Assembly (NCBI RefSeq): GCF_009831215.1
Contig: NZ_WUTW01000003.1
Span: 187,325-251,324 of the forward strand
Source of the DNA: Actinomadura rayongensis
Lineage (GTDB): Bacteria; Actinomycetota; Actinomycetes; Streptosporangiales; Streptosporangiaceae
Direction: 5' to 3'
DNA length: 64,000 bases
Below, piece by piece: positions 27,103 through 35,727 of this stretch. The position numbers and the translations under genes are program-made. The notes beneath the pieces were generated by a model. It saw only the letters and a program-made list of their open reading frames with translations. It made no database searches and was not told the DNA's origin. Positions within the stretch are counted from its first letter, which is position 1. Each line of letters starts with the position of its first letter.

Positions 27103-28533
27103 TCAGGCCGTCCAGAGGGGCGGTTTGCGGTGGATCCAGGGGGCCGCCTCTTCGAGCTGGGCGGAGAGGGCGATGAGGTCGCCTTCGCCGCCGATGCGGC
27201 CCGCGAGCATGACGCCGATGGGGAGTCCTTCGTCCGTCCAGTGCAGGGGGACGGTCACCGCGGGCTGGCCCGACACGTTGTAGACGGACGTGAACGGCGT
27301 GAACAGCGTCTGGCGGCGGAAGTTCTCCTCCGGCGTGCAGTCGTGGAAGTGACCGATCGGGGCCGGTGGCTGGGCCAGGGTCGGCTGGAGGATCGCGTCG
27401 TACTGGTTCGTGAGCGGCAGGACGGAGCGCATCGCCGTCTGGAAGGCCGTCAGGGCGTCCATCAGCTCGGGCGCGGTGGTCGCGGCGCCGCGCTCACGCA
27501 GCCAGCGGGTCAGCGGCTGGAGGCGGTGCTCCTGCGCGGGGTCGACGGGCGTGCGGGTGGCCATCGCGGCCCAGATCGTCTCGAACTGGGGCAGCAGGTC
27601 CGTGCCGACCAGCTCGGGGAGATCGACGACCTCGTGGCCGAGGTCGGCCAGCAGCGCGCTCGCGGACTCGTAGGCGGCGAGGCAGTCCGGGTGGACCTCG
27701 GCTCCGGGGACGGGCGGGACGGCGCTGCGGGCGATCCTGAGCCGTCCCGGCGGGCGTTCGGCGTGGCCGAGGAACGTCTCGCCGGGGGCCAGGGGCGGCG
27801 CGGCGTAGAGGTCGCCGGGGCGCGAGCCGGTCATGACGTCCAGCAGGAGGGCGGCGTCGCGGACCGTCCGGGCGAGCGGACCGCCGGTGGACAGGCCGAA
27901 CAGGTCCGGGACGATCGGTCCCTGCGAGATCCGGCCGCGCGTCGGCTTGATGCCGAACAGGCCGCACGCGCTGCCCGGGATGCGGATCGAGCCGCCGCCG
28001 TCGCTGCCCTGCGCGGCCGGGGCGAGGCCCGCCGCGACGGCCGCGGCGGCGCCGCCGCTGGAGCCGCCGGCCGAGCGGGAGAGGTCCCAGGGCGTCCGCG
28101 CCGGAGCGGACACACCGTTTTCCGTGTAACACGGCAGGCCGAATTCGGGCGTGTTGGTCTTACCCAGAAGGACAGAACCGGCTTCCCTCAGCGCGACCAC
28201 CATATGATCATCAGCGAATCCGGTCAGGTCCGAATAAACCTTCGATCCAAGGGTCAAACGGACACCTTCGACCATCGTGAGGTCCTTGACGGGCACCGGG
28301 ACGCCCAGCAGCGGCGGCAGCTCCCCCGGTTCTGCGGCGTCCAGCACCGCCTTCTCCGCCCGCGCCGCCTGCCCGCGCGCCACCTCGTGGGTGACCGTCA
28401 CGTACGCGCCGACCTGCGGGTTCAGCCGGTCGATGCGGTCCAGGTAGTGGTCGGCGACCTCGGTCGGGGACACCTCGCGGGCCCGGATCGCGGCGGCGAG
28501 GTCCAGCGCCGTCAGATCATGCAGTTGCGTCAC
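27103..28533 (-). CDS. Amidase signature family enzyme
   Basis: Amidase of 476 residues that hydrolyses an amide bond. The Ser-cisSer-Lys triad is visible: Lys in VPVPVKDLTMV (about 82), the Gly-Ser-rich RSAGGSSGGAAAAVAAGLAP (about 155-174) with cis-Ser, and the nucleophile in QGSDGGGSIRIPGSACGLFG (about 177-196). The rest agrees with aryl-acylamidase/6-aminohexanoate hydrolase relatives. GTG start follows TACCGT by seven bases. About 58 codons around 28085-28282 use many A- or T-ending codons, unlike the rest of the gene, which suggests recombination. Confidence 0.92.
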   Translation of the reverse strand: MTQLHDLTALDLAAAIRAREVSPTEVADHYLDRIDRLNPQVGAYVTVTHEVARGQAARAEKAVLDAAEPGELPPLLGVPVPVKDLTMVEGVRLTLGSKVYSDLTGFADDHMVVALREAGSVLLGKTNTPEFGLPCYTENGVSAPARTPWDLSRSAGGSSGGAAAAVAAGLAPAAQGSDGGGSIRIPGSACGLFGIKPTRGRISQGPIVPDLFGLSTGGPLARTVRDAALLLDVMTGSRPGDLYAAPPLAPGETFLGHAERPPGRLRIARSAVPPVPGAEVHPDCLAAYESASALLADLGHEVVDLPELVGTDLLPQFETIWAAMATRTPVDPAQEHRLQPLTRWLRERGAATTAPELMDALTAFQTAMRSVLPLTNQYDAILQPTLAQPPAPIGHFHDCTPEENFRRQTLFTPFTSVYNVSGQPAVTVPLHWTDEGLPIGVMLAGRIGGEGDLIALSAQLEEAAPWIHRKPPLWTA

Positions 28534-28540
28534 CCGACCG

Positions 28541-28546
28541 ACGGTA
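28541..28546 (-). promoter_or_regulatory. -10 hexamer of amidase gene
   Basis: TACCGT on the minus strand, seven bases before the GTG at 28533; probable leaderless promoter. Confidence 0.45.
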
Positions 28547-28760
28547 GACGCCCGCCCCGGGCCGCCTCCAGGCGGACCCGCCGGTTCCGGCCGTCCGCCG
28601 CCGGGCCGGTAGCCTTACCCCGGCGGCGCGCGTGCGAATCGCACAACAACGGGGACAAAAATCTTCACCCGGCACGGCTAGTCGCCGCACCCCGCACCTG
28701 ATTACTCTGCGCTCGGAGAATCATGTTCCCGGCGCGCGGAAGGAACACGGAGCGTCATTC

Positions 28761-29558
28761 ATGGCGATCAGCGAGCACGACGAAGCGCAGCAGCCCGCCG
28801 ACGCGACCCCCGAGGAGGAGGCCCCGGCGAAGGGCCGCCCTCCCAAGACGTTCCGTGACGTGCTCGCGGACCGCCGGACGATCACGTGGATCCGCCGGGC
28901 CGCGATCGGCGTCGTCATCGCCGTCATCGTCTCGGCGATCATCAACGCGCGGATCGGCATCACGGTCGGCGTGCTCTACGTGCTGTGGGACGCCTTCCGG
29001 CGCGGCCGGCGGCCGACCAGCAGCGTCGCGGCGTGGCAGAAGTCGTCCGCCGTGGAGCGCAAGACCGAGAAGCAGCTCAAGTCGCTGGAGCGCAACGGCT
29101 ACCGGGTGCTGCACGCCCGCGCCGTCCCGCTGGACGACGAGGGCGTCAGCGACGGCCGGATCGACCACCTCGTCATCGGGCCGAGCGGCGTCTACGCGAT
29201 CGACTCCGAGAAGTGGGACTCCCGCCTCCCCATCCGAACGGGCTCGCACCTCAAGCTCTACCACGGCCCCTTCGACAAGAAGGACCGGCTGGACGAGGCC
29301 CGCTGGGAGGCCGAGCAGGCCAGCAAGACCCTCAGCGGCCAGGTCGGCTTCGACGTGCCGGTGCAGCCGTCGGTGGCGATCTACGGGCCGTCCATCCCGT
29401 GGAAGGTGATGCGCGTCCGCGACGTGGACGTCTACTCGGGCACGCACGCGCGCCGCTACCTGCGCCGCCGCCCGACGATCCTCACCGAGGCCGACGTCCA
29501 GCGCATCTACGCGGCGGCCGAGAACTCCCTGCCGCCGAAGTACCCCGAGGACTCCTGA
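28761..29558 (+). CDS. Membrane-anchored NERD (nuclease-related) domain protein
   Basis: Protein of 265 residues. A charged N-terminal tail is followed by a hydrophobic hairpin (about 46-76: AIGVVIAVIVSAII then GITVGVLYVLWDAF), then a cytosolic NERD domain: EKQLKSLERNGYRVLHARAVP, SDGRIDHLVIGPSGVYAIDSEKW (about 130-152) with the conserved D-(I/V)D and E-x-K positions of the nuclease core. NERD domains are related to Holliday-junction-type nucleases, but most are uncharacterised. ATG start with CGGAG upstream; followed by a strong terminator. Confidence 0.85.
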   Translation: MAISEHDEAQQPADATPEEEAPAKGRPPKTFRDVLADRRTITWIRRAAIGVVIAVIVSAIINARIGITVGVLYVLWDAFRRGRRPTSSVAAWQKSSAVERKTEKQLKSLERNGYRVLHARAVPLDDEGVSDGRIDHLVIGPSGVYAIDSEKWDSRLPIRTGSHLKLYHGPFDKKDRLDEARWEAEQASKTLSGQVGFDVPVQPSVAIYGPSIPWKVMRVRDVDVYSGTHARRYLRRRPTILTEADVQRIYAAAENSLPPKYPEDS

Positions 29559-29573
29559 CCCACCCGCTCCCCG

Positions 29574-29605
29574 GAGGGAAGGCCGCCCTGGCCTTCCCTC
29601 TTTTT
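29574..29605 (+). terminator. Intrinsic terminator after NERD gene
   Basis: Perfect 11-pair stem GAGGGAAGGCC / GGCCTTCCCTC with a five-base loop, then TTTTT (29601-29605). A textbook rho-independent terminator, the clearest in the window. Confidence 0.92.
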
Positions 29606-29758
29606 CGTGCGCCCGGACGTCGTTTAGCAGCTCCCGCTAACTCGGACGCCCGATTCCATTGCAACCTGTACAGGCACCATCACGGATATATGAGACAAAG
29701 AACGCCAACGCCACGGCCTACCCCCCGCCGCCGTGGCGCTCCATCGAGGGAGGCGTTC
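29606..29758 (+). promoter_or_regulatory. AT-richer promoter region of the M4 protease
   Basis: Contains two dyads: TTAGC..GCTAA (29628-29645 area) and the perfect palindrome CCTGTACAGG (about 29666-29675), then GATATATG as a possible -10 element. GAGGGAGG at 29746-29753 is the ribosome binding site. The palindrome could be a repressor site; I cannot name the regulator. Confidence 0.4.
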
Positions 29759-31366
29759 ATGAAGCGAGCAGGTCTTGCGGCGGCCACGGCGGTGGTCTCG
29801 GTCGTCGCCACCGCCCCGGCGGCCCTTGCCGATCCCCGGCCCGTCCCGTCGCCCGGGGTCAGCGCCTCCGCGATGGCCGCCCGCGCGCTGAGCGCCGCCG
29901 CGGCGCGCGGCGCCGAACTCAAGGCCGGCCCGGACACGTCGCTCAAGGTGACCGGCGTCATCGTCGACCGGGACGGCTCCACCCACACCCGGATGACGCG
30001 CACGTACCGCAAGCTGCCGGTGCTGGGCGGCGACCTGGTGGTGCACCAGACGCGCGCGGGCGGGTGGAAGGGCGCGTCCCTCGGCCTCGCCCAGGCCCCG
30101 GCCGCCGCCGCGCCGAAGGTCGCCGCGAGCGACGCCGAGAAGAAGGCGGCCGGCAAGGGGCACGAGGTGACCGGCGGAGCGCAGCTCGTCTACGAGGCCC
30201 GGACCGCCGACCGGGTGCCCCGGCTGGCGTGGCGGTTCGCCGTCGAGGGCTGGCAGGCCGACGGGACCCCGAGCCGGGTGTACGTGTCGGTGGACGCCCG
30301 GACCGGAAGGGTGCTGACGCGCGAGGAGACCATCGAGTCCGCGACCGGGCAGGGCAAGAGCCTGTACAGCGGGACGGTGCCGCTGGAGACGACCGTGCAG
30401 GGCGGCGGGTACGGATACACGCTCACCGATCCGTCCCGGGGCGGCACCTACACCGGCGACGCCAAGAACCAGTCGGACCTCTGCTTCCTGATCTTCTGCT
30501 TCTGGCGGGCGCCGTCGACGGCCCTCACCGACACCGACAACGTGTGGGGCGACGGCACGCCCGGCGACCGCGCGACCGTGGCGGTGGACGCCCAGTACGG
30601 CACGAGCGTGACGTGGGACTTCTACAAGACCCTCTTCGGCCGCAACGGCATCGCCGGCAACGGCAAGGGCTCCTACAACCGGGTGCACTACGGCGACAAG
30701 TACGCCAACGCGTTCTGGGACGACTCCTGCTTCTGCATGACCTACGGCGACGGCGACGGCACGAACTTCGGGCCGCTGACCAGCCTGGACGTGACGGCGC
30801 ACGAGATGAGCCACGGCGTGACGTCCAGCACGGCCAAGCTCGCCTACACCGGCGAGTCCGGCGGCCTGAACGAGGCGACGTCCGACATCTTCGCGGCGGC
30901 GGTCGAGTTCTTCGCCAAGAACGGCAAGGACGTCCCGGACTACCTGGTGGGCGAGAAGATCGTCCTGCCGGGCTCGGGCCGGACCGCGCTGCGCTACATG
31001 GACCGGCCCAGCCGGGACGGCAAGTCCCTGGACGCCTGGTCGTCGAAGCTCGCGAGCCTCGACGTGCACTACTCGTCGGGCGTGGCGAACCACTTCTTCT
31101 ACCTGCTGTCCGAGGGCAGCGGTAAGAAGACGGTCAACGGCGTGGAGTACGACAGCCCCACGTCCAACGGCTCGACCGTGCAGGGCATCGGCATCGACGC
31201 GGCCACCCGCATCTGGTACAAGGCGCTGACGGCCTACATGACGTCGAACACCAACTACGCCGGCGCCCGCACCGCGACCCTGAACGCGGCGCGCGACCTC
31301 TACGGCGCGGGCAGCGCCCAGTACGCCGCGGTCGCCGCCGCCTGGTCCGCCGTGAACGTGAACTGA
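29759..31366 (+). CDS. Secreted thermolysin-type metalloprotease (M4)
   Basis: Exported zinc endopeptidase of 535 residues made as a preproenzyme. Signal peptide 1-24 (cleavage after ALA), propeptide with FTP/PepSY-like parts (LPVLGGDLVVHQ, RLAWRFAVEG), then the catalytic domain. Zinc site HEMSHGVTS (about 344-352) and GGLNEATSDIF with the third ligand Glu about 20 residues on; a later HYSSGVANHFFYLL contains the transition-state His. NAFWDDSCFCMTYGDGDG replaces the usual NAxWNG..MVYGDGDG and holds two Cys likely in a disulfide. Degrades extracellular protein. Confidence 0.95.
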   Translation: MKRAGLAAATAVVSVVATAPAALADPRPVPSPGVSASAMAARALSAAAARGAELKAGPDTSLKVTGVIVDRDGSTHTRMTRTYRKLPVLGGDLVVHQTRAGGWKGASLGLAQAPAAAAPKVAASDAEKKAAGKGHEVTGGAQLVYEARTADRVPRLAWRFAVEGWQADGTPSRVYVSVDARTGRVLTREETIESATGQGKSLYSGTVPLETTVQGGGYGYTLTDPSRGGTYTGDAKNQSDLCFLIFCFWRAPSTALTDTDNVWGDGTPGDRATVAVDAQYGTSVTWDFYKTLFGRNGIAGNGKGSYNRVHYGDKYANAFWDDSCFCMTYGDGDGTNFGPLTSLDVTAHEMSHGVTSSTAKLAYTGESGGLNEATSDIFAAAVEFFAKNGKDVPDYLVGEKIVLPGSGRTALRYMDRPSRDGKSLDAWSSKLASLDVHYSSGVANHFFYLLSEGSGKKTVNGVEYDSPTSNGSTVQGIGIDAATRIWYKALTAYMTSNTNYAGARTATLNAARDLYGAGSAQYAAVAAAWSAVNVN

Positions 31367-31373
31367 CGCGAGC

Positions 31374-31407
31374 GGCCGGTGTGCGGACCAGCGCCCGCAC
31401 ACCGGCC
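31374..31407. terminator. 13-pair hairpin between converging genes
   Basis: GGCCGGTGTGCGG and CCGCACACCGGCC with an eight-base loop, eight bases past the protease stop and before the end of the converging small-protein gene; can serve both. Confidence 0.75.
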
Positions 31408-31443
31408 TCGCCCTGTCCCGAGTGGCCCCGCCTCACCGTTCGA

Positions 31444-31803
31444 TCACCGGCGGAGCGCTCCCACGGACGCGATGGGGAAGGGCGGGGAGAACCGGGCCCG
31501 CTGCCCGGGGTCGATCCTGCTGAACCCTCCGGAGCAGTCCAGGGTGGGGAACAGCTCGGCCACGAGGGTCGAGTTGTTGACGGCGGTGACGACGCGTAAC
31601 TGCCGGTTGAGCGGCATGCACCCGGGCCGGAGTTCCAGGACCGTGGACTGGCCCCGGTCGTCGACGAGGGTCAGGGTCTGCTGCCGCGCGGCGCGCACGG
31701 TCTCCGCTCCTGCAGCGGGCGCGGCGGCGGACGCGAGGACGAGCATCGCGGCGGCCACCGAAGCCGTCGCCCGTGTCCCGGCGGGGCGGTTCGTGCCGAT
31801 CAT
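31444..31803 (-). CDS. Small secreted protein
   Basis: Unrecognised exported protein of 119 residues. Signal peptide about 1-33 (hydrophobic AAAMLVLASAAAP, cleavage near AGA). The mature part has two Cys (GCMPLNR and TLDCSGGFSRI) that may form a disulfide and a core LTLVDDRGQSTVLELRPG, suggestive of a small beta-rich domain. ATG 31803 with AAGGA seven bases upstream; converges on the M4 protease. Confidence 0.7.
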   Translation of the reverse strand: MIGTNRPAGTRATASVAAAMLVLASAAAPAAGAETVRAARQQTLTLVDDRGQSTVLELRPGCMPLNRQLRVVTAVNNSTLVAELFPTLDCSGGFSRIDPGQRARFSPPFPIASVGALRR

Positions 31804-32150
31804 GAGGTGTTCCTTTCGGTCCCGATGACGAGTTTCCACTCACTCATCGTAAAGGAGCAGACACTTTCGGTAACGGAAGGTTTTGGGCGCCTGCCCGCTC
31901 ACAACACCCTGAGGTCGCCGACGGGCCTCCCGTCTCCGCTCGCGTCCGGTGGCCTCCGGCGAGGTCCGGTGCGGCGAGTAGACTGCTGGGACGGTCGGTC
32001 GGCCCCACATGACCTCTGCGTCGCCGACGGGCAGCGCCGCGATCCGCCGCTGCGACCGCCACCCCGTCGGCCCGTGCGGGACGGCCCGCCGCCGCCCGCG
32101 ACGCGCTCCGGCGGCATCCGAGCACGGAACATCAGAGGTTGGAGAGGTCC
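31804..32150 (+). promoter_or_regulatory. Intergenic region with probable ilvD promoter
   Basis: 347 bases without a convincing gene. TAGACT at 31979-31984 is a good -10 candidate for ilvD, giving a leader of about 160 bases; no clear -35 or attenuator peptide was seen in that leader. The left part (31804-31880) is AT-richer and should hold the promoter of the small secreted protein. Confidence 0.4.
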
Positions 32151-34007
32151 ATGCCCCCGCTCAGGTCACGTACGGTCACGCACGGCAGGAACATGGTGGG
32201 CGCCCGCGCGCTCATGCGGGCCAGCGGCGTCGCCCGGGAGGACTTCGGCAAGCCCATCGTGGCCGTCGCCAACAGCTTCACGCAGTTCGTGCCGGGCCAC
32301 GTCCATCTGCGCGAGGTCGCCGACGTCGTCGCCAAGTCGGTCAGCGCGGCGGGCGGCGTGCCGCGCGAGTTCAACACGATCGCCGTGGACGACGGCATCG
32401 CGATGGGCCACGACGGGATGCTGTACTCGCTGCCGTCCCGCGAGCTGATCGCCGACGCCGTCGAGTACATGGTCAACGCGCACCAGGCGGACGCGCTCGT
32501 CTGCGTCTCCAACTGCGACAAGATCACGCCGGGGATGCTGCTGGCGGCGCTGCGGCTCAACATCCCGACGGTGTTCGTGTCCGGCGGGCCGATGGAGGCG
32601 GGCAAGCCCGTCGAGGGCGTCGCGAACGGCAACAAGCTGGACCTCATCGACCCGATGATCGCGGCGGCGAACGAGTCCATCAGCGACGCCAAGCTCGCCG
32701 AGATGGAAGAGGCCGCCTGCCCGACCTGCGGCTCCTGCTCGGGCATGTTCACCGCCAACTCCATGAACTGCCTCACCGAGGCGATCGGGCTGGCGCTGCC
32801 CGGCAACGGCACCACGCTCGCCACCCACACCGCGCGCCGCCGCCTGTACGAGGACGCGGGACGCACCGTCGTGGAGATCGCGCGGCGGTACTACGAGGAC
32901 GACGACGCGTCCGTCCTGCCGCTGAACATCGCCACCAAGGAGGCGTTCGAGAACGCCATGGTGCTCGACATCGCGATGGGCGGCTCCACGAACACGATCC
33001 TGCACCTGCTCGCGGCGGCCTTCGAGGGACGGGTCGACTTCGGCCTCAAGGAGATCGACGAGCTGTCCCGGCGCGTCCCGTGCGTCTGCAAGCTCGCCCC
33101 CGCGACCGGCAAGTACCACGTCGAGGACTGCCACCGCGCGGGCGGCATCCCCGCGCTGCTCGGCGAGCTGGACCGGGCGGGCCTGCTGCACCGCACGACG
33201 GCGTCCGTCCACTCGTCCTCGCTGACCGAGTTCCTCGCCAAGTGGGACGTGCGGTCGCCCGACGTCCTGCCCGAGGCCGTCGAGCTGTTCCACGCGGCGC
33301 CCGGCGGCGTCCGCACGACGTCGGCGTTCAGCCAGAGCGCCCGGTGGGAGGAACTGGACCTCGACCGCGAGAACGGCTGCATCCGCGACGTCGAGCACGC
33401 CTACACCCGCGACGGCGGCCTGGCCGTGCTGCGCGGCAACCTCGCCGAGGACGGCGCGATCGTCAAGACGGCCGGCGTCGAAGAAGAACTGTGGCGCTTC
33501 GAGGGCCCGGCGGTGGTCTTCGAGAGCCAGGACGACGCCGTGCAGGGCATCCTCGGCGGCGCGGTGAAGGAGGGCGACGTCGTCGTCATCCGCTACGAGG
33601 GACCCAAGGGCGGCCCGGGGATGCAGGAGATGCTGTACCCGACGAGCTTCCTCAAGGGGCGCGGCCTCGGCAAGGCGTGCGCGCTGATCACCGACGGCCG
33701 GTTCTCCGGCGGGACGAGCGGCCTGTCGATCGGGCACGCGTCCCCCGAGGCGGCGGGCGGCGGCGTCATCGCGCTGGTCGAGAACGGCGACCGCATCGTC
33801 ATCGACATCCCCGAGCGGCGGCTGGACCTCGACGTCCCGGCCGCCGAGCTGGAGGCGCGCCGCGCCAGGCTGCTGGACGAGCTGGGCCGCTACCGTCCGC
33901 GCGACCGCCAGCGCACGGTCAGCGCGGCGCTCCAGGCGTACGCGGCGCTCGCGACGTCCGCGTCGACCGGCGCGTCCCGCGACGTGACGCTCCTCGACCG
34001 GGGCTGA
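32151..34007 (+). CDS. ilvD: Dihydroxy-acid dehydratase
   Basis: Fe-S dehydratase of 618 residues, converting dihydroxy acids to 2-keto acids in valine, leucine and isoleucine synthesis. Cluster-binding Cys are visible in VCVSNCDKITPG and CPTCGSCSGMFTANSMNCL (about 195-213). Other family motifs: AVANSFTQFVPGHVHL, GGSTNTILHLLA and DGRFSGGTSGLSIGH near 525. Start ATG 32151 with GGAGAGG four bases upstream; an ATG at 32139 is less likely. Not in an operon with other ilv genes here. Followed by a strong hairpin. Confidence 0.97.
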   Translation: MPPLRSRTVTHGRNMVGARALMRASGVAREDFGKPIVAVANSFTQFVPGHVHLREVADVVAKSVSAAGGVPREFNTIAVDDGIAMGHDGMLYSLPSRELIADAVEYMVNAHQADALVCVSNCDKITPGMLLAALRLNIPTVFVSGGPMEAGKPVEGVANGNKLDLIDPMIAAANESISDAKLAEMEEAACPTCGSCSGMFTANSMNCLTEAIGLALPGNGTTLATHTARRRLYEDAGRTVVEIARRYYEDDDASVLPLNIATKEAFENAMVLDIAMGGSTNTILHLLAAAFEGRVDFGLKEIDELSRRVPCVCKLAPATGKYHVEDCHRAGGIPALLGELDRAGLLHRTTASVHSSSLTEFLAKWDVRSPDVLPEAVELFHAAPGGVRTTSAFSQSARWEELDLDRENGCIRDVEHAYTRDGGLAVLRGNLAEDGAIVKTAGVEEELWRFEGPAVVFESQDDAVQGILGGAVKEGDVVVIRYEGPKGGPGMQEMLYPTSFLKGRGLGKACALITDGRFSGGTSGLSIGHASPEAAGGGVIALVENGDRIVIDIPERRLDLDVPAAELEARRARLLDELGRYRPRDRQRTVSAALQAYAALATSASTGASRDVTLLDRG

Positions 34008-34048
34008 CGGTTACCCCGGAGGTCATCGCCACGCTTCCCCCGCAGGGA

Positions 34049-34094
34049 AAAGACTGGGGTCGTCGCCGCAACCGGCGACGACCCCCACGTCTTT
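34049..34094 (+). terminator. ilvD terminator
   Basis: Stem of 12 pairs (GGGGTCGTCGCC / GGCGACGACCCC) with a GCAACC loop, extended by AAAGAC / GTCTTT after a short internal loop. Lies 41 bases past the ilvD stop. Confidence 0.85.
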
Positions 34095-34107
34095 CCGGAG
34101 GTTCGCG

Positions 34108-34455
34108 ATGACCGCCTACGCGATGGCCCACCTGCGCCCCGTCCCGCCGCTGCACGACGGCGTGTTCACCTACATGGAGCGCATCCAGGACACGCTGGAC
34201 CCGTTCGGCGGCCGGTTCCTCGTCCACGGCGCGGACGCCGAGGTGCTGGAGGGGCCGTTCGAGGGCGCGGTCGTCGTGATCGAGTTCCCCGACCTGGAGC
34301 GCGCCCGCGCCTGGTACGCGTCGGACGCCTACCAGGAGATCCTGCCGCTGCGCACCGACAACATCCCGGGCGTTGCGATCCTCGCCCAAGGCGCAAGCCC
34401 GGACCACGACTCGGCGGCGCTCGGCCGCCGGATGCGCGAAGCCCAGGCGGGTTAG
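34108..34455 (+). CDS. DUF1330 family protein
   Basis: Small cytosolic protein of 115 residues with a ferredoxin-like alpha/beta-barrel pattern. The family run is GGRFLVHGADAEVLEGPFEG followed by VVVIEFPDLERARAWYASDAYQE (about 51-73), which are the DUF1330 hallmarks; function unknown. GGAGG six bases upstream of the ATG, inside the end of the ilvD terminator. Its last four bases overlap the converging FmdB-type gene. Confidence 0.85.
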   Translation: MTAYAMAHLRPVPPLHDGVFTYMERIQDTLDPFGGRFLVHGADAEVLEGPFEGAVVVIEFPDLERARAWYASDAYQEILPLRTDNIPGVAILAQGASPDHDSAALGRRMREAQAG

Positions 34456-34664
34456 GAGCAGCAGCCCCCGCCGCAGCAGCCTCCGCCGCCGCCGCGCGGG
34501 GCGGGGGCCGGGGCGGCGCCGCCCGTCACGGCGACGGTGGACAGCAGCTTGACCGTGTCGTCGTGCCCGCCGGGGCACCGCGCGGGCGCGGACGCCTCCG
34601 TCATCGGACGCGACACCTCGAACGTGGCGCCGCAGGAGCGGCAGCGGAAGTCGTAACGTGGCAC
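34452..34664 (-). CDS. FmdB-type zinc-ribbon protein
   Basis: Protein of 70 residues. The N-terminus PRYDFRCRSCGATFEVSRPM with CxxC, then a further C.GG.. segment (ARCPGGHDD), is the FmdB/putative regulatory zinc ribbon. The C-terminus is a Gly/Cys cluster (GGGGGCCGGGCCS), common in this family, which may bind metal. Role unknown; often called a regulatory protein. First of the two small proteins downstream of the VOC gene, 12 bases from its stop. Confidence 0.85.
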   Translation of the reverse strand: MPRYDFRCRSCGATFEVSRPMTEASAPARCPGGHDDTVKLLSTVAVTGGAAPAPAPRGGGGGCCGGGCCS

Positions 34665-34676
34665 AGCCTTTTCCTA

Positions 34677-34973
34677 TCAGCCTTCACCGACATCGGGAAC
34701 CCGGACGTCGACCGTCCGGCCGTCCGGGTCGCGCAGCAGATGGCGTCCGGGCGCGAGCCCCGCGGCCCGGGCGGTGAAGCCGAGCCGCAGCGCCCCGGTG
34801 CCACGGCCGTCGGACGCCGGGTAGATCTCGAACACGAGGCCGTCCGGCAGCACGGCCGCGTGGTGCGGCGGCCCGGTGCCGTGGCGCTCGGGAACGAAGT
34901 CCAGCCCGAGCGCCGCGTAGAACGCCACGCACTCCGCGGCCCGCGCCGTGTAGAGGACGATCAGGGACAGCAC
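34677..34973 (-). CDS. VOC/glyoxalase-like protein
   Basis: Protein of 98 residues with one VOC-type half domain: LIVLYTARAAECVAFYAALGLDF at the start and VFEIYPAS followed by LLRDPDGRTVDVRVP at the end. Could be a dioxygenase- or glyoxalase-fold binding protein; the substrate is unknown. GTG start six bases after the HNH gene stop, so probably co-transcribed with it. Shorter than the full 110-120 residue domain. Confidence 0.8.
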   Translation of the reverse strand: MLSLIVLYTARAAECVAFYAALGLDFVPERHGTGPPHHAAVLPDGLVFEIYPASDGRGTGALRLGFTARAAGLAPGRHLLRDPDGRTVDVRVPDVGEG

Positions 34974-34979
34974 GCCCGG

Positions 34980-35489
34980 CTACGCGGCCGGTTCTTTGAC
35001 GTAGGCGGCCCACTGCGGATCGCCGTCGTTGATGACGCCGATCAGCCGCCAGTGCGCGCCGCGCGGCACACAGGGAGCGGTGGGGAGCGTCCAGCCGAGT
35101 TCTTCGAGCAGCCGGTCGGCCTTGTTGTGGTTGCACGTCATGCAGGACGCGACGCAGTTCTCCCACACGTGCTTGCCGCCCCGGCTGCGCGGCTGGACGT
35201 GGTCGATGGTCTCGGCGCGCCGCCCGCAGTAGACGCAGCGGAAGCCGTCGCGCCGCATGAGCGCCGCGCGGGTGAGCGGGACGCGGCTGCGGTACGGGAT
35301 CCGGACGTAGCGGCGCAGCCGGATCACCGACGGGACCTCCACCCGCATCGTCGCCGAGTGCAGGGCGGCGCCCGAGGAGTCGTGGTGCACGATCTCCGCC
35401 TTCTCCCGCAGGACGAGGCAGACCGCGCGCCGCAGCGGCAAGGTCGTGAGGGGTTCATAGGTGGCGTTGAGCAGGAGGACCTGTCGCAT
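34980..35489 (-). CDS. HNH endonuclease
   Basis: HNH nuclease of 169 residues of the widespread actinobacterial chromosomal type. The domain is CVYCGRRAETIDHVQPRSRGGKH followed by WENCVASCMTCNHNKAD (about 98-140), with the two zinc CxxC pairs and the DH catalytic motif. The N-terminal LLLNATYEPLTTLPLRRAVCLVL is typical of this family. Not next to a phage or restriction gene, so likely a housekeeping nuclease. ATG 35489 chosen over 35510 from homologous starts. Confidence 0.9.
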   Translation of the reverse strand: MRQVLLLNATYEPLTTLPLRRAVCLVLREKAEIVHHDSSGAALHSATMRVEVPSVIRLRRYVRIPYRSRVPLTRAALMRRDGFRCVYCGRRAETIDHVQPRSRGGKHVWENCVASCMTCNHNKADRLLEELGWTLPTAPCVPRGAHWRLIGVINDGDPQWAAYVKEPAA

Positions 35490-35727
35490 CACACGACCTC
35501 CGGCCGGCACGCCGTCGGCATGGCCTCGGCGGGCGGTGTTCTCCGCCGAGGCCCGCCTATCGCTTCCGGTATGTGTACACCCGCCATGTAGGGACCTCCC
35601 CAGGGGCGAACGGACCCGAAATCAGTGTGGCCTCAGAGGGAGGTCGTCCGCTACCCCATATCTCCCCGCCCCGTGGCCCGCCCGAACCCGCGAATCACGA
35701 AGGACACACTGTTGTCGCCGTCCCGTC
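35490..35727. other. Intergenic region upstream of HNH gene
   Basis: 238 bases with the hairpin at 35522-35553, an AT-richer part near 35690-35730, and no convincing gene. The stretch ATGTGTACAC (near 35570) contains a TGTACA dyad that may belong to the promoter. Confidence 0.4.
35522..35553. terminator. 11-pair hairpin upstream of HNH gene
   Basis: GGCCTCGGCGG / CCGCCGAGGCC with a 10-base loop. It lies 175 bases past the small exported gene (35728 end) and upstream of the HNH start, so it is a terminator or a leader element of HNH. Confidence 0.5.
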
